From the NCBI GenBank assembly GCA_028278225.1, contig JANQEU010000104.1:466062-530061 (forward strand): a stretch of DNA of 64,000 nt, in the 5' to 3' direction. This stretch comes from Cyclobacteriaceae bacterium. GTDB taxonomy: Bacteria > Bacteroidota > Bacteroidia > Cytophagales > Cyclobacteriaceae. Below, in pieces: positions 44,579 to 53,466 of the stretch. Made by a program: the position numbers and the translations under genes. The notes beneath the pieces were generated by a model that was not told the origin of the DNA, searched no databases, and was given only the letters and a program-made list of their open reading frames with translations. Within the stretch, counting starts at the first letter, position 1. Every line of letters starts with the position of its first letter.

Positions 44579-46433
44579 AAAGATACTGGCATTACGTACC
44601 GCCTACATTGCAGGTATATTCTCGATTATCATCTCATCGATAATGCTCCTTAATTATTGGCAATTGGTGTCAAGTGATCCCCTGGAAAGTGAAGCATTGA
44701 AATCCCTGGTTGAAAGACTACAGGAAGATACCAGCAATGAGGAACTGAAACATGAAATCAGGAACCTGGATCTTATGGCGCGAAACGCCTACTTCACGAA
44801 CCGGTGGCAAATCAGATCAGGATCCTACTTGCTGGTGGCGGGTATCGTTATCACAGTGATTGCATTACGGGTTTATTACGCATCAAAAGCAGAAATTATC
44901 AAACCGGATGAACATGAAGCAAGTCTCGACATTGAATTATTCATTTCAAGACAATGGATCATATATACAGTTATGTTGGTGTTCGGACTGGCACTTATAG
45001 CTTCTTTTCTGACCATAAATCATTTGTCTGTATACAGGACATCTGATTCACTTAATCAGGAGGAAAGTGTTCCAACAACGCAAATCATACCCAATCCTGA
45101 TGAGGCAGTCACCACTGCTTCAATTCCTGAAACTGACACCACAGAAACAGAAGTCATAATCAATAGGGATGAGACAAGCGATCAACCTGTAACGGATCCG
45201 GTATTAGTGGAGAGTGATAAAAAGGACATGGCCGTGGTCACTGCCGAAACCGGTGAATCTGATCTATTAGCTCCTCCCACCATAGATGAAATCATAAAGA
45301 ATTATCCATCTTTCAGGGGTCCATTTGGCCTGGGGATATCCTATCACAAAGATATCCCGACAGACTGGGACGGTGCATCAGGTAATCGCATCCTCTGGAA
45401 AGCCCCCATTTCATTACCTGGCTACAGTTCGCCTGTATACTGGGATCAATTACTTTTTCTGACGGGAGCTGATGAAGAAAATGAATCGATTTATTGTTTT
45501 GACGCCCATACAGGCCAGTTGCTATGGGAACACAAGGTGACCGGAATCCCCCGTCCAACGGGAACTATAAAGCCGACTGAAGACACAGGTTTTGCTGCAC
45601 CCACTGCAACTACTGATGGCAGGTATGTCTTTGCTATTTATGCAACAGGTGATTTGATCTGTCTGGACATGGACGGAAACAAGATATGGTCCAAAAACAT
45701 CGGAATACCTGACAATCATTATGGGCACTCTTCTTCACTCCTGGTATGGAAAGATTTTCTTTTAATACAATTTGATACTAACCAGGAAGGGAAAGTGTTC
45801 GCCGCGGATGTGCATTCAGGTGAACAATTATGGGAAACACTCAGATCTTCAACAATATCATGGGCTTCACCGATTTTGATCAACGTGGGTGATCACCATG
45901 AGTTGATCCTGGCGTCAAGCCCTGATATATCGGCATATGATCCGGAAGACGGGAAAAAGTTGTGGTCAGTTGATTGTCTATCCGGTGAGATCGGCCCCTC
46001 TCCTGCTTATGATAATGGGATCCTGTTCTCCGCCAATGAATATGCAAAGCTTACAGCATTGGAGCCTGGAGATCCACCAAAATTATTGTGGGAAAGTAAT
46101 GAATATCTTCCTGAGGTTTCAAGTCCTGTAGCTACTCAGGGATTGTTGTTCATAAGCACAAGTTATGGAGTGATTGTATGCTATGATGGTAAGAGTGGAG
46201 ATATATTATGGGAGTACGAATGTGATCGGGGTTTCTATGCTTCACCTATCATCGTTGATGGCAAGATTTACTTTCTGGACAGAAGCGGTAAGATGTACAT
46301 TTTCTCCGTCAGCAGGACAATGGAATTAATAAATGATCCGGAATTGGGAGCAGGCACAGTTTCCACCCCGGCATTTTCCGAGGGCAGGATATACATCAGG
46401 GGAAATGACCACCTATATTGTATTGGGAGCTAA
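44562..46433 (+). CDS. Multi-spanning membrane protein with PQQ-like beta-propeller 3
   Basis: 623 aa. Transmembrane helices at about 11-33, 86-106 and 132-152 enclose a helical loop. A low-complexity Thr/Glu/Asp linker (~155-240) then leads to a propeller from residue ~248 (YPSFRGPFGLGIS, blade motifs FDAHTGQLLWEHK, YDGKSGDILWEYE). It is the only propeller of the set with an N-terminal helical membrane domain. It lies between the polyferredoxin and the NuoEF-like gene, so it may couple the exported propellers to the membrane complex. Confidence 0.82.
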   Translation: MRNEDKKILALRTAYIAGIFSIIISSIMLLNYWQLVSSDPLESEALKSLVERLQEDTSNEELKHEIRNLDLMARNAYFTNRWQIRSGSYLLVAGIVITVIALRVYYASKAEIIKPDEHEASLDIELFISRQWIIYTVMLVFGLALIASFLTINHLSVYRTSDSLNQEESVPTTQIIPNPDEAVTTASIPETDTTETEVIINRDETSDQPVTDPVLVESDKKDMAVVTAETGESDLLAPPTIDEIIKNYPSFRGPFGLGISYHKDIPTDWDGASGNRILWKAPISLPGYSSPVYWDQLLFLTGADEENESIYCFDAHTGQLLWEHKVTGIPRPTGTIKPTEDTGFAAPTATTDGRYVFAIYATGDLICLDMDGNKIWSKNIGIPDNHYGHSSSLLVWKDFLLIQFDTNQEGKVFAADVHSGEQLWETLRSSTISWASPILINVGDHHELILASSPDISAYDPEDGKKLWSVDCLSGEIGPSPAYDNGILFSANEYAKLTALEPGDPPKLLWESNEYLPEVSSPVATQGLLFISTSYGVIVCYDGKSGDILWEYECDRGFYASPIIVDGKIYFLDRSGKMYIFSVSRTMELINDPELGAGTVSTPAFSEGRIYIRGNDHLYCIGS

Positions 46434-48779
46434 ATGACGGCAGAAAATCACATAGCAATTGATAATATTATCCGTGAATGTGGTTCGGATAAGAAGAATG
46501 TAATTCCCCTTTTACAGGGGCTACAGGACCATTTCCATTATCTCCCTGCTGATGTCCTGAAAGAGGTCTGTCGCCGGACTGGAATTACACCAGCTCAGGT
46601 GATGGGTGTAGCAAGTTTCTATTCCCAATTCAGATTTCAGCCTACCGGAAAACATATCATCAAGGTGTGTACAGGAACGGCTTGTCATGTGAAAAGATCA
46701 GGACTGGTGTATGATGCTTTTACCCGGTCATTGCAACTTGAACCCGGTAATCAAACTGATCCTAAAGGTATATATACCCTCGATAAGGTGAATTGTCTCG
46801 GTTGCTGTACGCTGGCACCTGTTGTTCAGATAGAGGATACTACCTATGGACATGTAGACGTGGAAGGTGTAAACAGGATCCTTAAATCCTTTGAATTGAA
46901 ACAAAGCAATTCAAAACAAAAATCCTCTATCCTGAACAACACGAGGAAAATCCAGGGAGAGATCCGCGTGGGTCTGGGATCATGTTGTGTCGCTAGTGGT
47001 AGTGAAGCTGTTCGCGATTCTATTCATTCGGCTGTAATTGAAAAGGATCTGAACGTACGAATGAAAAGAGTAGGTTGTGTGGGTATGTGTCATCAGGTAC
47101 CCCTGGTTGAAGTTATTCCAAAAGGGAAAGAACCGACGCTATACTCAAAAGTTCGGACTGAAGACGTTAGCCTGATCATCAATAAGCATTTCAGACCACA
47201 GGGATTATGGCAAAAATTAAGTTCATCTGTTTATGATTTAATGACTGATATTCAGACAGATAAGAACTGGGATGGGATCAGTCAGCATCACCTGCAAATC
47301 AGGGAAAAACATGTCACATCATTCCTTGGAAAACAGAAACCCATTACTACTGAGTTCAGAGGCGCTATTGATCCGCTCGATATTGATGAATACAGGCATC
47401 ACCATGGATTTAAGGCGCTGGAATCTGTTTTAAGTAGTATTTCACAGCAAGACATAATCAATAAAGTGAAAGGCAGTGGACTACGGGGTCGCGGAGGAGC
47501 TGGTTACCCAACCTGGGAAAAATGGGAAAAGCTGAAGAATCAGACCAATGCCACAAAATATATCATTTGCAATGGAGACGAGGGTGATCCCGGTGCTTTT
47601 ATGGATCGTATGCTGCTTGAGTCATACCCGTACCGTATTATCGAAGGAATGATCATCGCCGCCTATGCAACGCAGGTAAAAAAAGGCTATTTCTACATAC
47701 GGGCAGAATACCAGCTGGCGGTAAACAGGATAAAGGAAGCGTTGAGAATTTGCCGGGAACAGGATTATCTCGGAGAAAATATATTGGGGTCCGGTTTATG
47801 TTTTGACATTGAGATTTTTGAAGGGGCTGGCGCTTTTATTTGTGGGGAAGAAACTGCTCTGATAGCCTCTATTGAAGGAAACAGGGGCTTTCCCCGATTA
47901 AGGCCTCCCTACCCTGTTGAAAAGGGACTTTGGGGTTATCCCACTTTAGTTAATAATGTGGAAACATTTGCAACCATCCCTTATATCATCAGGGATGAAG
48001 GCGATAATTACAATAAGCTCGGAACTCCAAATTCGAAGGGTACCAAGGTTTTTTCTTTGGCCGGGAAAATAAACCGTGGAGGCCTGATTGAGGTACCCAT
48101 GGGAATTACAATCAGAGAGATCATCGAAGACATTGGCGGTGGGGTTGCCGATGACAAGAACCTTAAAGCTGTTCAAATCGGAGGTCCCTCGGGTGGATGC
48201 GTGCCTTCCTGGTTGATTGATACCCCCATAGATTATCAATCTTTGAAGGAAATAGGTGCCATAATGGGATCTGGCGGCTTGCTGGTACTGGATGAAACGG
48301 ACTGTATGGTTGATATTGCCCGATTCTTTCTGTCTTTTACACAAATGGAATCCTGTGGAAAATGTACTTTTTGCAGGATTGGCACCAAAAGGATGTTGGA
48401 TATCCTTAATTCCATTTGTTCAGGTCAGGGAACTTTCCGGGCTCTGGAAGAACTGGAAAGATTAGCTCAATCGATCACCAATGGTAGTCTTTGCGGACTG
48501 GGGCAGACAGCTCCGAATCCGGTCCTGTCCACGATCAGATATTTCAGGGATGAGTATGAAGCCCATATCCGTGGTGTATGTCCGTCCGGTAAATGTCAGG
48601 ACCTGATTACATACACCATTAATGACAATTGTATCGGCTGCACCAAATGTGCCCAGAATTGTCCGGTAGATGCCATACCGTTTGTACCGTATGAAATACA
48701 TACCATTGATCAGGAGCTATGTATCAAGTGTGATGGTTGTAAACAGATATGTCCGGAAGATGCCGTCCTGGTAAGTTGA
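46434..48779 (+). CDS. NuoE-NuoF-ferredoxin fusion, NADH-oxidising flavoprotein subunit
   Basis: 781 aa. Residues 1-150 are NuoE-like with a [2Fe-2S] site C79, C84, C121, C125. Residues ~170-250 are a second thioredoxin-like [2Fe-2S] domain (C184/C185, C215, C219). Residues ~320-700 are NuoF: NADH/FMN site GLRGRGGAGYPTWEKW (349-364), NGDEGDPGAFMDR, FICGEETALI, and the [4Fe-4S] cysteines C641, C644, C647, C687. Residues 730-781 are a 2x[4Fe-4S] ferredoxin (C733-C743, C763-C773). The layout is that of HydB/HoxF-type diaphorase subunits with E and F fused. No hydrogenase or formate dehydrogenase catalytic gene is nearby. Confidence 0.92.
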   Translation: MTAENHIAIDNIIRECGSDKKNVIPLLQGLQDHFHYLPADVLKEVCRRTGITPAQVMGVASFYSQFRFQPTGKHIIKVCTGTACHVKRSGLVYDAFTRSLQLEPGNQTDPKGIYTLDKVNCLGCCTLAPVVQIEDTTYGHVDVEGVNRILKSFELKQSNSKQKSSILNNTRKIQGEIRVGLGSCCVASGSEAVRDSIHSAVIEKDLNVRMKRVGCVGMCHQVPLVEVIPKGKEPTLYSKVRTEDVSLIINKHFRPQGLWQKLSSSVYDLMTDIQTDKNWDGISQHHLQIREKHVTSFLGKQKPITTEFRGAIDPLDIDEYRHHHGFKALESVLSSISQQDIINKVKGSGLRGRGGAGYPTWEKWEKLKNQTNATKYIICNGDEGDPGAFMDRMLLESYPYRIIEGMIIAAYATQVKKGYFYIRAEYQLAVNRIKEALRICREQDYLGENILGSGLCFDIEIFEGAGAFICGEETALIASIEGNRGFPRLRPPYPVEKGLWGYPTLVNNVETFATIPYIIRDEGDNYNKLGTPNSKGTKVFSLAGKINRGGLIEVPMGITIREIIEDIGGGVADDKNLKAVQIGGPSGGCVPSWLIDTPIDYQSLKEIGAIMGSGGLLVLDETDCMVDIARFFLSFTQMESCGKCTFCRIGTKRMLDILNSICSGQGTFRALEELERLAQSITNGSLCGLGQTAPNPVLSTIRYFRDEYEAHIRGVCPSGKCQDLITYTINDNCIGCTKCAQNCPVDAIPFVPYEIHTIDQELCIKCDGCKQICPEDAVLVS

Positions 48780-48783
48780 CAAC

Positions 48784-50346
48784 ATGGAGGTAAGAGTAGA
48801 AATAAATGGAAATAAGAGGAATGTCGAAAATGGCATAACAGTACTTGATGTGCTCGAAAAAGAAGGTATTGAAGTGCCTACAATGTGCTATCTGAAAGGG
48901 ACAGAGCATTTTCCAACCTGTATGGTATGCATGGTGAAGGACCTTCAAACAAACAAGCTCATTCCTTCATGCAGCACCATTGTAGCCGATGGCATGGACA
49001 TCATATCAAATGATGAGGAAGTAGTTGAAGCAAGGAAAACAGCCCTTGAATTGCTGTTAAGTGATCATGTAGGTGAGTGTAACGCCCCCTGTCAAACCGG
49101 ATGTCCGGCCAAGATGGACATACCAGAGATGAACAGGCTTCTGGCAGCCGGAAAGTTTGATGAGGCTTTAATGGTTGTGAAAAAAGATATAGCACTTCCG
49201 GCGGTCCTGGGAAGAATATGTCCTGCCCCCTGTGAAAGAGCATGCAGAAGGAGGAATATTGATCTGCCGGTTTCCATATGCCTGCTGAAAAGGTATGCTG
49301 CAGATCATGACCTTCAAAAACTGGCACCTTATTTACCGGACAGGAAGAAATTGAATGGAAAGAGAATAGCTATCATAGGAGCTGGTCCGGCTGGCTTGTC
49401 CGCTGCTTACTTCCTGCTCCAAAAAGGATATCAGTGTGTCCTTTTTGATAAAAATTCCCTTGCCGGTGGCGCATTAAGATATGCCGTTCCGGATGAACGC
49501 CTGCCGAAGGATGTACTTGATGAAGAAATTGAAATCATTAGACAGATGGGTGCTGTTTTTGAAATGGGCAGGGAACTCCAAAAAGATGAACTTGAGACGA
49601 TCAGAAAGGAATTTGATGGCGTTATTGTCGCTACCGGAGAGGACAACGCAGATTTTGATGGGTTGGATAAAAGACATCGTTCCTTTATTGTTGAAAGACT
49701 TACTCACCGATCGAATCTCGAGGGAGTATTTGCTATTGGTAGTGCCATTAAGCCCGGCAGGGTTGCGATTAGGGCTGTAGCTCATGGTAAGGAAGCAGCC
49801 ATTGCTATGGACCAGTTTCAAAAAAATAAACCAGTCAAAGGCGATATCCGCATGTTTACATCCCGATTTGGGCGCATGTATGAAGAAGATCACGAAGCCT
49901 TCATGGCAGAAGCCGATGACTACCCCAGGATAGAAACTGCTGGTGATGAGGGTTTCACGCTTGATGAAGTAAAAAGCGAAGCAGCCAGATGCATGCATTG
50001 CGATTGCAGGGCCAAGGATGATTGCATGCTAAGAACTTTATCTGACATGTATAGAGTCAATCAGAGAAGGTTTTTCCCTAAAACCAGGGCCCCAATCCGA
50101 AAGATCTTCAGAAACAAGCCGGTCGTGTATGAGCCGGAAAAATGTATCAAATGCGGAATTTGCGTTAAGATCACATCAATGCAACAGGATGACCTGGGAT
50201 TGGCCTACATTGGTAAAGGATTCGATGTGGAAATAGAAGTCCCTTTTGATGATTCTAAGCTCAAATTGCTTGAAGAAACAGCAATACAATGTGCTGAAAT
50301 GTGTCCTACAGGTGCCCTTGAACTATTCGAAAATGAAAGATATTAA
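48784..50346 (+). CDS. NuoG-type ferredoxin fused to a GltD-like FAD domain lacking the NAD(P)H domain
   Basis: 520 aa. Residues 1-85 are a [2Fe-2S] ferredoxin (C35, C46, C49, C63) as in NuoG/HydA N-termini. Residues ~95-180 carry the GltD/NfnB-type Fe-S cysteines (C99, C103, C107, C146, C150, C154). FAD motif IAIIGAGPAGLSAAY starts near 196. The frame then goes from GVIVATGEDNADFDG directly to GVFAIGSAIKPGRVAI, so the usual inserted Rossmann domain for NAD(P)H is absent. The C-terminus has RCMHCDC and CIKCGIC plus CAEMCPTGAL [4Fe-4S] sites. It is probably the partner of the NuoEF-like protein encoded 4 nt upstream. Confidence 0.85.
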   Translation: MEVRVEINGNKRNVENGITVLDVLEKEGIEVPTMCYLKGTEHFPTCMVCMVKDLQTNKLIPSCSTIVADGMDIISNDEEVVEARKTALELLLSDHVGECNAPCQTGCPAKMDIPEMNRLLAAGKFDEALMVVKKDIALPAVLGRICPAPCERACRRRNIDLPVSICLLKRYAADHDLQKLAPYLPDRKKLNGKRIAIIGAGPAGLSAAYFLLQKGYQCVLFDKNSLAGGALRYAVPDERLPKDVLDEEIEIIRQMGAVFEMGRELQKDELETIRKEFDGVIVATGEDNADFDGLDKRHRSFIVERLTHRSNLEGVFAIGSAIKPGRVAIRAVAHGKEAAIAMDQFQKNKPVKGDIRMFTSRFGRMYEEDHEAFMAEADDYPRIETAGDEGFTLDEVKSEAARCMHCDCRAKDDCMLRTLSDMYRVNQRRFFPKTRAPIRKIFRNKPVVYEPEKCIKCGICVKITSMQQDDLGLAYIGKGFDVEIEVPFDDSKLKLLEETAIQCAEMCPTGALELFENERY

Positions 50347-51451
50347 TCGACTGATATTGATATGGGCTCTGCTGGTAATAACTGGCCAATGTTTTGGACA
50401 AAATAATGACGCATGGCCAATTTTCAGAGGTAGTCCTGATCTGGCAGGATCGAGCGGGGCCAATATCAGCACACCAATGAATTTGAAATGGACATATCAA
50501 ACCTCTGATGCCATTATTGCAGCTCCGGTAATTGGCAACATGACCATTTTTCTCAGTTCTGTTGACGGATTGATTTATGCATTGGACCTGGACGGAAATC
50601 TTAAATGGCAGTACCAAACAGACAACTCCATCGAAGCTCCTGCTCTTTATATGAATAACATGGTCTATGTTGGGAATTTGAGCGGCAAATTACTTGCATT
50701 GGATGCTGAAAGTGGAGAGTTATCATGGACCTACCATGCAGACAATCAAATCATGGGATCTGCCAACCATTTTTCCAGAAAGGATAATCCCTACCTGGTC
50801 GTTGGGAGTTACGATTATTTTCTCCATTGCGTCGATGCAAAATCCGGTAAACTGGATTGGAAATACGAATCATTGAATTTCGTAAATGGAAGTGCTGCCA
50901 TCAGTGAAGATGCAGCATTCTTTGGGGGGTGTGACGGATACCTGCATGTTGTGAACCTGGAAAATGGAACTATCAGGAGTAAAATACAAGTAGCCAGTTA
51001 TATTGCCGGATCAACGGCCGTCTCGGGAGATCTGGCCTTTACCGGAGATTATGATGGTATATTTTCATGTATTGATATCAGGACCGGAAATATCAAATGG
51101 CAATGGGATAATCCTTCCAGCGATCTACCCATACTGGGTTCACCTTCACTTACCAAAGACCGTGTCGTAATTGGAGGTCAGGATAAATTCATAAGATGTT
51201 TTGATAAGGAAAACGGCACATTACTTTGGTCTTTCAATGCCGGAGGCCGGATCGATGCGTCTCCCCTCATCGTAAGAGACAAGGTGATTGTTGTTACAAT
51301 GGATGGCATGCTCTATATTCTGGATTTTGAAAATGGGACAGAATATTGGTCATATGAAATAGGTAGTCCCATTGCCCACAATCCGGCAGTGATTAACGGA
51401 ATGCTGATTGTCACAGCCGGTGATGGAAATGTTTATTGCTTCAGTAATTGA
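50333..51451 (+). CDS. Exported PQQ-like beta-propeller protein 4
   Basis: 372 aa from the ATG at 50333 (MKDINRLILIWALLVITGQC). The longer frame from 50246 is unlikely because it covers the upstream gene. A signal peptide ends around GQCFGQ, and the cysteine there makes a lipoprotein possible. The propeller starts WPIFRGSPDLAGSSG and runs through regular blades (LDAESGELSWTYHA, DAKSGKLDWKYES, FDKENGTLLWSFNA). It overlaps the flavoprotein gene by 14 nt. Confidence 0.85.
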   Translation: MKDINRLILIWALLVITGQCFGQNNDAWPIFRGSPDLAGSSGANISTPMNLKWTYQTSDAIIAAPVIGNMTIFLSSVDGLIYALDLDGNLKWQYQTDNSIEAPALYMNNMVYVGNLSGKLLALDAESGELSWTYHADNQIMGSANHFSRKDNPYLVVGSYDYFLHCVDAKSGKLDWKYESLNFVNGSAAISEDAAFFGGCDGYLHVVNLENGTIRSKIQVASYIAGSTAVSGDLAFTGDYDGIFSCIDIRTGNIKWQWDNPSSDLPILGSPSLTKDRVVIGGQDKFIRCFDKENGTLLWSFNAGGRIDASPLIVRDKVIVVTMDGMLYILDFENGTEYWSYEIGSPIAHNPAVINGMLIVTAGDGNVYCFSN

Positions 51452-51477
51452 TGATTCTCTGAAAACACTATATTAAA

Positions 51478-52785
51478 ATGCAGATAGTCCATATTGTCCC
51501 AGGATCAGGAGGTAGTTTCTATTGCGGTAACTGTTTGAGAGACAGCAAATATAACCTTGGGTTAAAGGATGCAGGGGCCGAAGTGGTCAAAATACCCATG
51601 TATCTTCCCATTTTTGCTGATGAACATGATTTGGAGGATATCCCGGTATTCTATGGTGCCATAAGCCTTTACCTGAAGCACACCTTCCCCATTTTGAGAA
51701 GAGCACCTGCATGGCTGGATGGATTACTCAATTCTGGTCCTGCCTTGAAACTTGCATCCCGCATGGCAGGATCAACAAATCCAAGGGGATTGGAAGATAT
51801 GACCATCTCTATGCTACTGGGTGAAAAAGGTGAGCAAAAAAAGGAGCTTGACAGGTTGATCGACTGGATTGCGGATCATTGCAATCCCGATGTCATACAT
51901 CTTTCTAATGCATTATTGTTAGGTCTTGTAAGAGAAATTAAAGAGAGCCTTAATGTCAGGGTTGTTTGTACCCTGCAGGATGAAGATGTTTGGGTAGATG
52001 CAATGGAAGAGAATTTTAAGGTTAAAACCTGGGAACTCATGAAAGAAAAGGCCAGGGATGTCGATACTTTTTTTGCAGTAAGTAATTACTATGCGCGCGA
52101 GATGCAGAAAAAACTGGAAATTCCTGATCATAAACTGTTTGTCCATCATCTTGCTGTTGCACCGGAAGATTACAGGAACACACCGAACAAGCCACTCAAC
52201 ATAGGATTCATCTCAAGGATGTGTGAAAGCAATGGATTAGAGGTTCTTATAGATGCTTTTGTTCTTCTGAAAAAGGATCTAAAGTGGAAAGATGTTAATC
52301 TTATTATCACGGGTGGATCTACAGGGGATGATGATCATTTCATTAAAAAGCTAAAAAGAAAAATCAATGAGGTAGGTATTCAGAACGCTGTTGATTTTCA
52401 TAAGGATTTTGAAGAGCATGGACGCAGGGATTTTTTTGAAAAGGTCTCGTTAATTTCTGTGCCGGTTTTGGCGGGCGAAGCTTTTGGATTGTATCTACTT
52501 GAAGCGATGGCCTCGGGAGTACCAGTGGTCCAGCCTGCTCTGGGAGCATTCCCTGAAATAATCGAAAAAGCAGGAGGTGGTATAACCTATTTTCCCAACA
52601 CACCTTCTCAGCTGGCTGATTCACTGGCAGGTTTGCTTTCTGATCCCCAAAGGATATCTCAGTTGAGCGAGGCAGGTGTCCTTGGTGTGAAACAAAAGTT
52701 TAACCTGCACCAGCGAGCGAGTGAGGTCATCTCATTCCATAAGTCGCATAATGCTCAAAAGAAAAGTGATCCGGATGCTGCTTAA
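51478..52785 (+). CDS. GT4-type glycosyltransferase
   Basis: 435 aa. N-terminal Rossmann start MQIVHIVPGSGGSFYCGNCL, and a C-terminal donor-binding domain with NIGFISRMCESNGLEVLIDA, LIITGGS and the EAFGLYLLEAMASGVPVV block carrying the E-x7-E motif of GT-B family 4 enzymes. It probably transfers a sugar from a nucleotide donor in the cytoplasm. The acceptor is unknown. Its presence inside the redox cluster is unexplained. The start of the ABC ATPase gene overlaps its end. Confidence 0.85.
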   Translation: MQIVHIVPGSGGSFYCGNCLRDSKYNLGLKDAGAEVVKIPMYLPIFADEHDLEDIPVFYGAISLYLKHTFPILRRAPAWLDGLLNSGPALKLASRMAGSTNPRGLEDMTISMLLGEKGEQKKELDRLIDWIADHCNPDVIHLSNALLLGLVREIKESLNVRVVCTLQDEDVWVDAMEENFKVKTWELMKEKARDVDTFFAVSNYYAREMQKKLEIPDHKLFVHHLAVAPEDYRNTPNKPLNIGFISRMCESNGLEVLIDAFVLLKKDLKWKDVNLIITGGSTGDDDHFIKKLKRKINEVGIQNAVDFHKDFEEHGRRDFFEKVSLISVPVLAGEAFGLYLLEAMASGVPVVQPALGAFPEIIEKAGGGITYFPNTPSQLADSLAGLLSDPQRISQLSEAGVLGVKQKFNLHQRASEVISFHKSHNAQKKSDPDAA

Positions 52786-53458
52786 GCTTATAGACATTCA
52801 TAAAGCTTATCCTTCGGTCCAATCGGATAATATCAGGCACGTCTTAAATGGTGTATCACTTGATATCGAATCAGGTGAAAGTATCGCCATTTTGGGCCCT
52901 TCAGGCTCTGGAAAATCCACCCTTTTGAATATCATAGGTACACTGGATAAATCCGATTCCGGAGAGATCATCTTTGATGGAAACAAATTGGAAAACTACT
53001 CTGAGAAACAACTCTCAAGATTTAGAAATCAACATGTTGGTTTCGTTTTTCAATCACACCACCTCTTGCCTCAATGTTCAGTAATTGAAAATGTGCTGGT
53101 ACCTACATTGCCTTTGAAAGACCCAAAGCTGAAAAAGGATTGTCATTCAAGAGCATTGGAACTGATAGGCGCTGTAGGTCTGGTAGAGCAGAAAGATAAT
53201 CTCCCGGGCACCTTGTCAGGTGGCGAGTGTCAACGAGTGGCTGTGATACGTGCCCTTATCAACAAACCCAAATTGTTGCTGGCAGATGAACCTACGGGAT
53301 CCCTGGACAGGCAAAATGCCCTGACCATAATCTCTTTGCTTAAACAGTTGAATACTGAGTACAATACTTCACTGATCCTGGTGACCCATTCCCACGAGAT
53401 CGGATCCGGAATGGAAAAAAAATATGAGTTAAAGGACGGCCAATTGATCCAGATCTGA
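52775..53458 (+). CDS. ABC transporter ATP-binding protein, LolD/MacB type
   Basis: 227 aa from the ATG at 52775 (MLLKLIDIHKAYPS). Earlier in-frame ATGs lie inside the glycosyltransferase gene. Walker A GPSGSGKS, Q-loop FQSHHLLPQCSVIENV, signature LSGGECQRVAV, Walker B LLLADEPTG, and H-loop VTHSHEIG are intact. It belongs to the family that powers FtsX-type permeases for lipoprotein release or macrolide/peptide export. It pairs with the permease gene 8 nt downstream. Confidence 0.92.
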   Translation: MLLKLIDIHKAYPSVQSDNIRHVLNGVSLDIESGESIAILGPSGSGKSTLLNIIGTLDKSDSGEIIFDGNKLENYSEKQLSRFRNQHVGFVFQSHHLLPQCSVIENVLVPTLPLKDPKLKKDCHSRALELIGAVGLVEQKDNLPGTLSGGECQRVAVIRALINKPKLLLADEPTGSLDRQNALTIISLLKQLNTEYNTSLILVTHSHEIGSGMEKKYELKDGQLIQI

Positions 53459-53466
53459 TAATTGAG

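Noticed and set aside
46434..50346. Respiratory complex I or an electron-bifurcating hydrogenase
   Set aside because: Only E, F and G-N-like parts are present; no membrane Nuo subunits, no NiFe or FeFe catalytic motifs.
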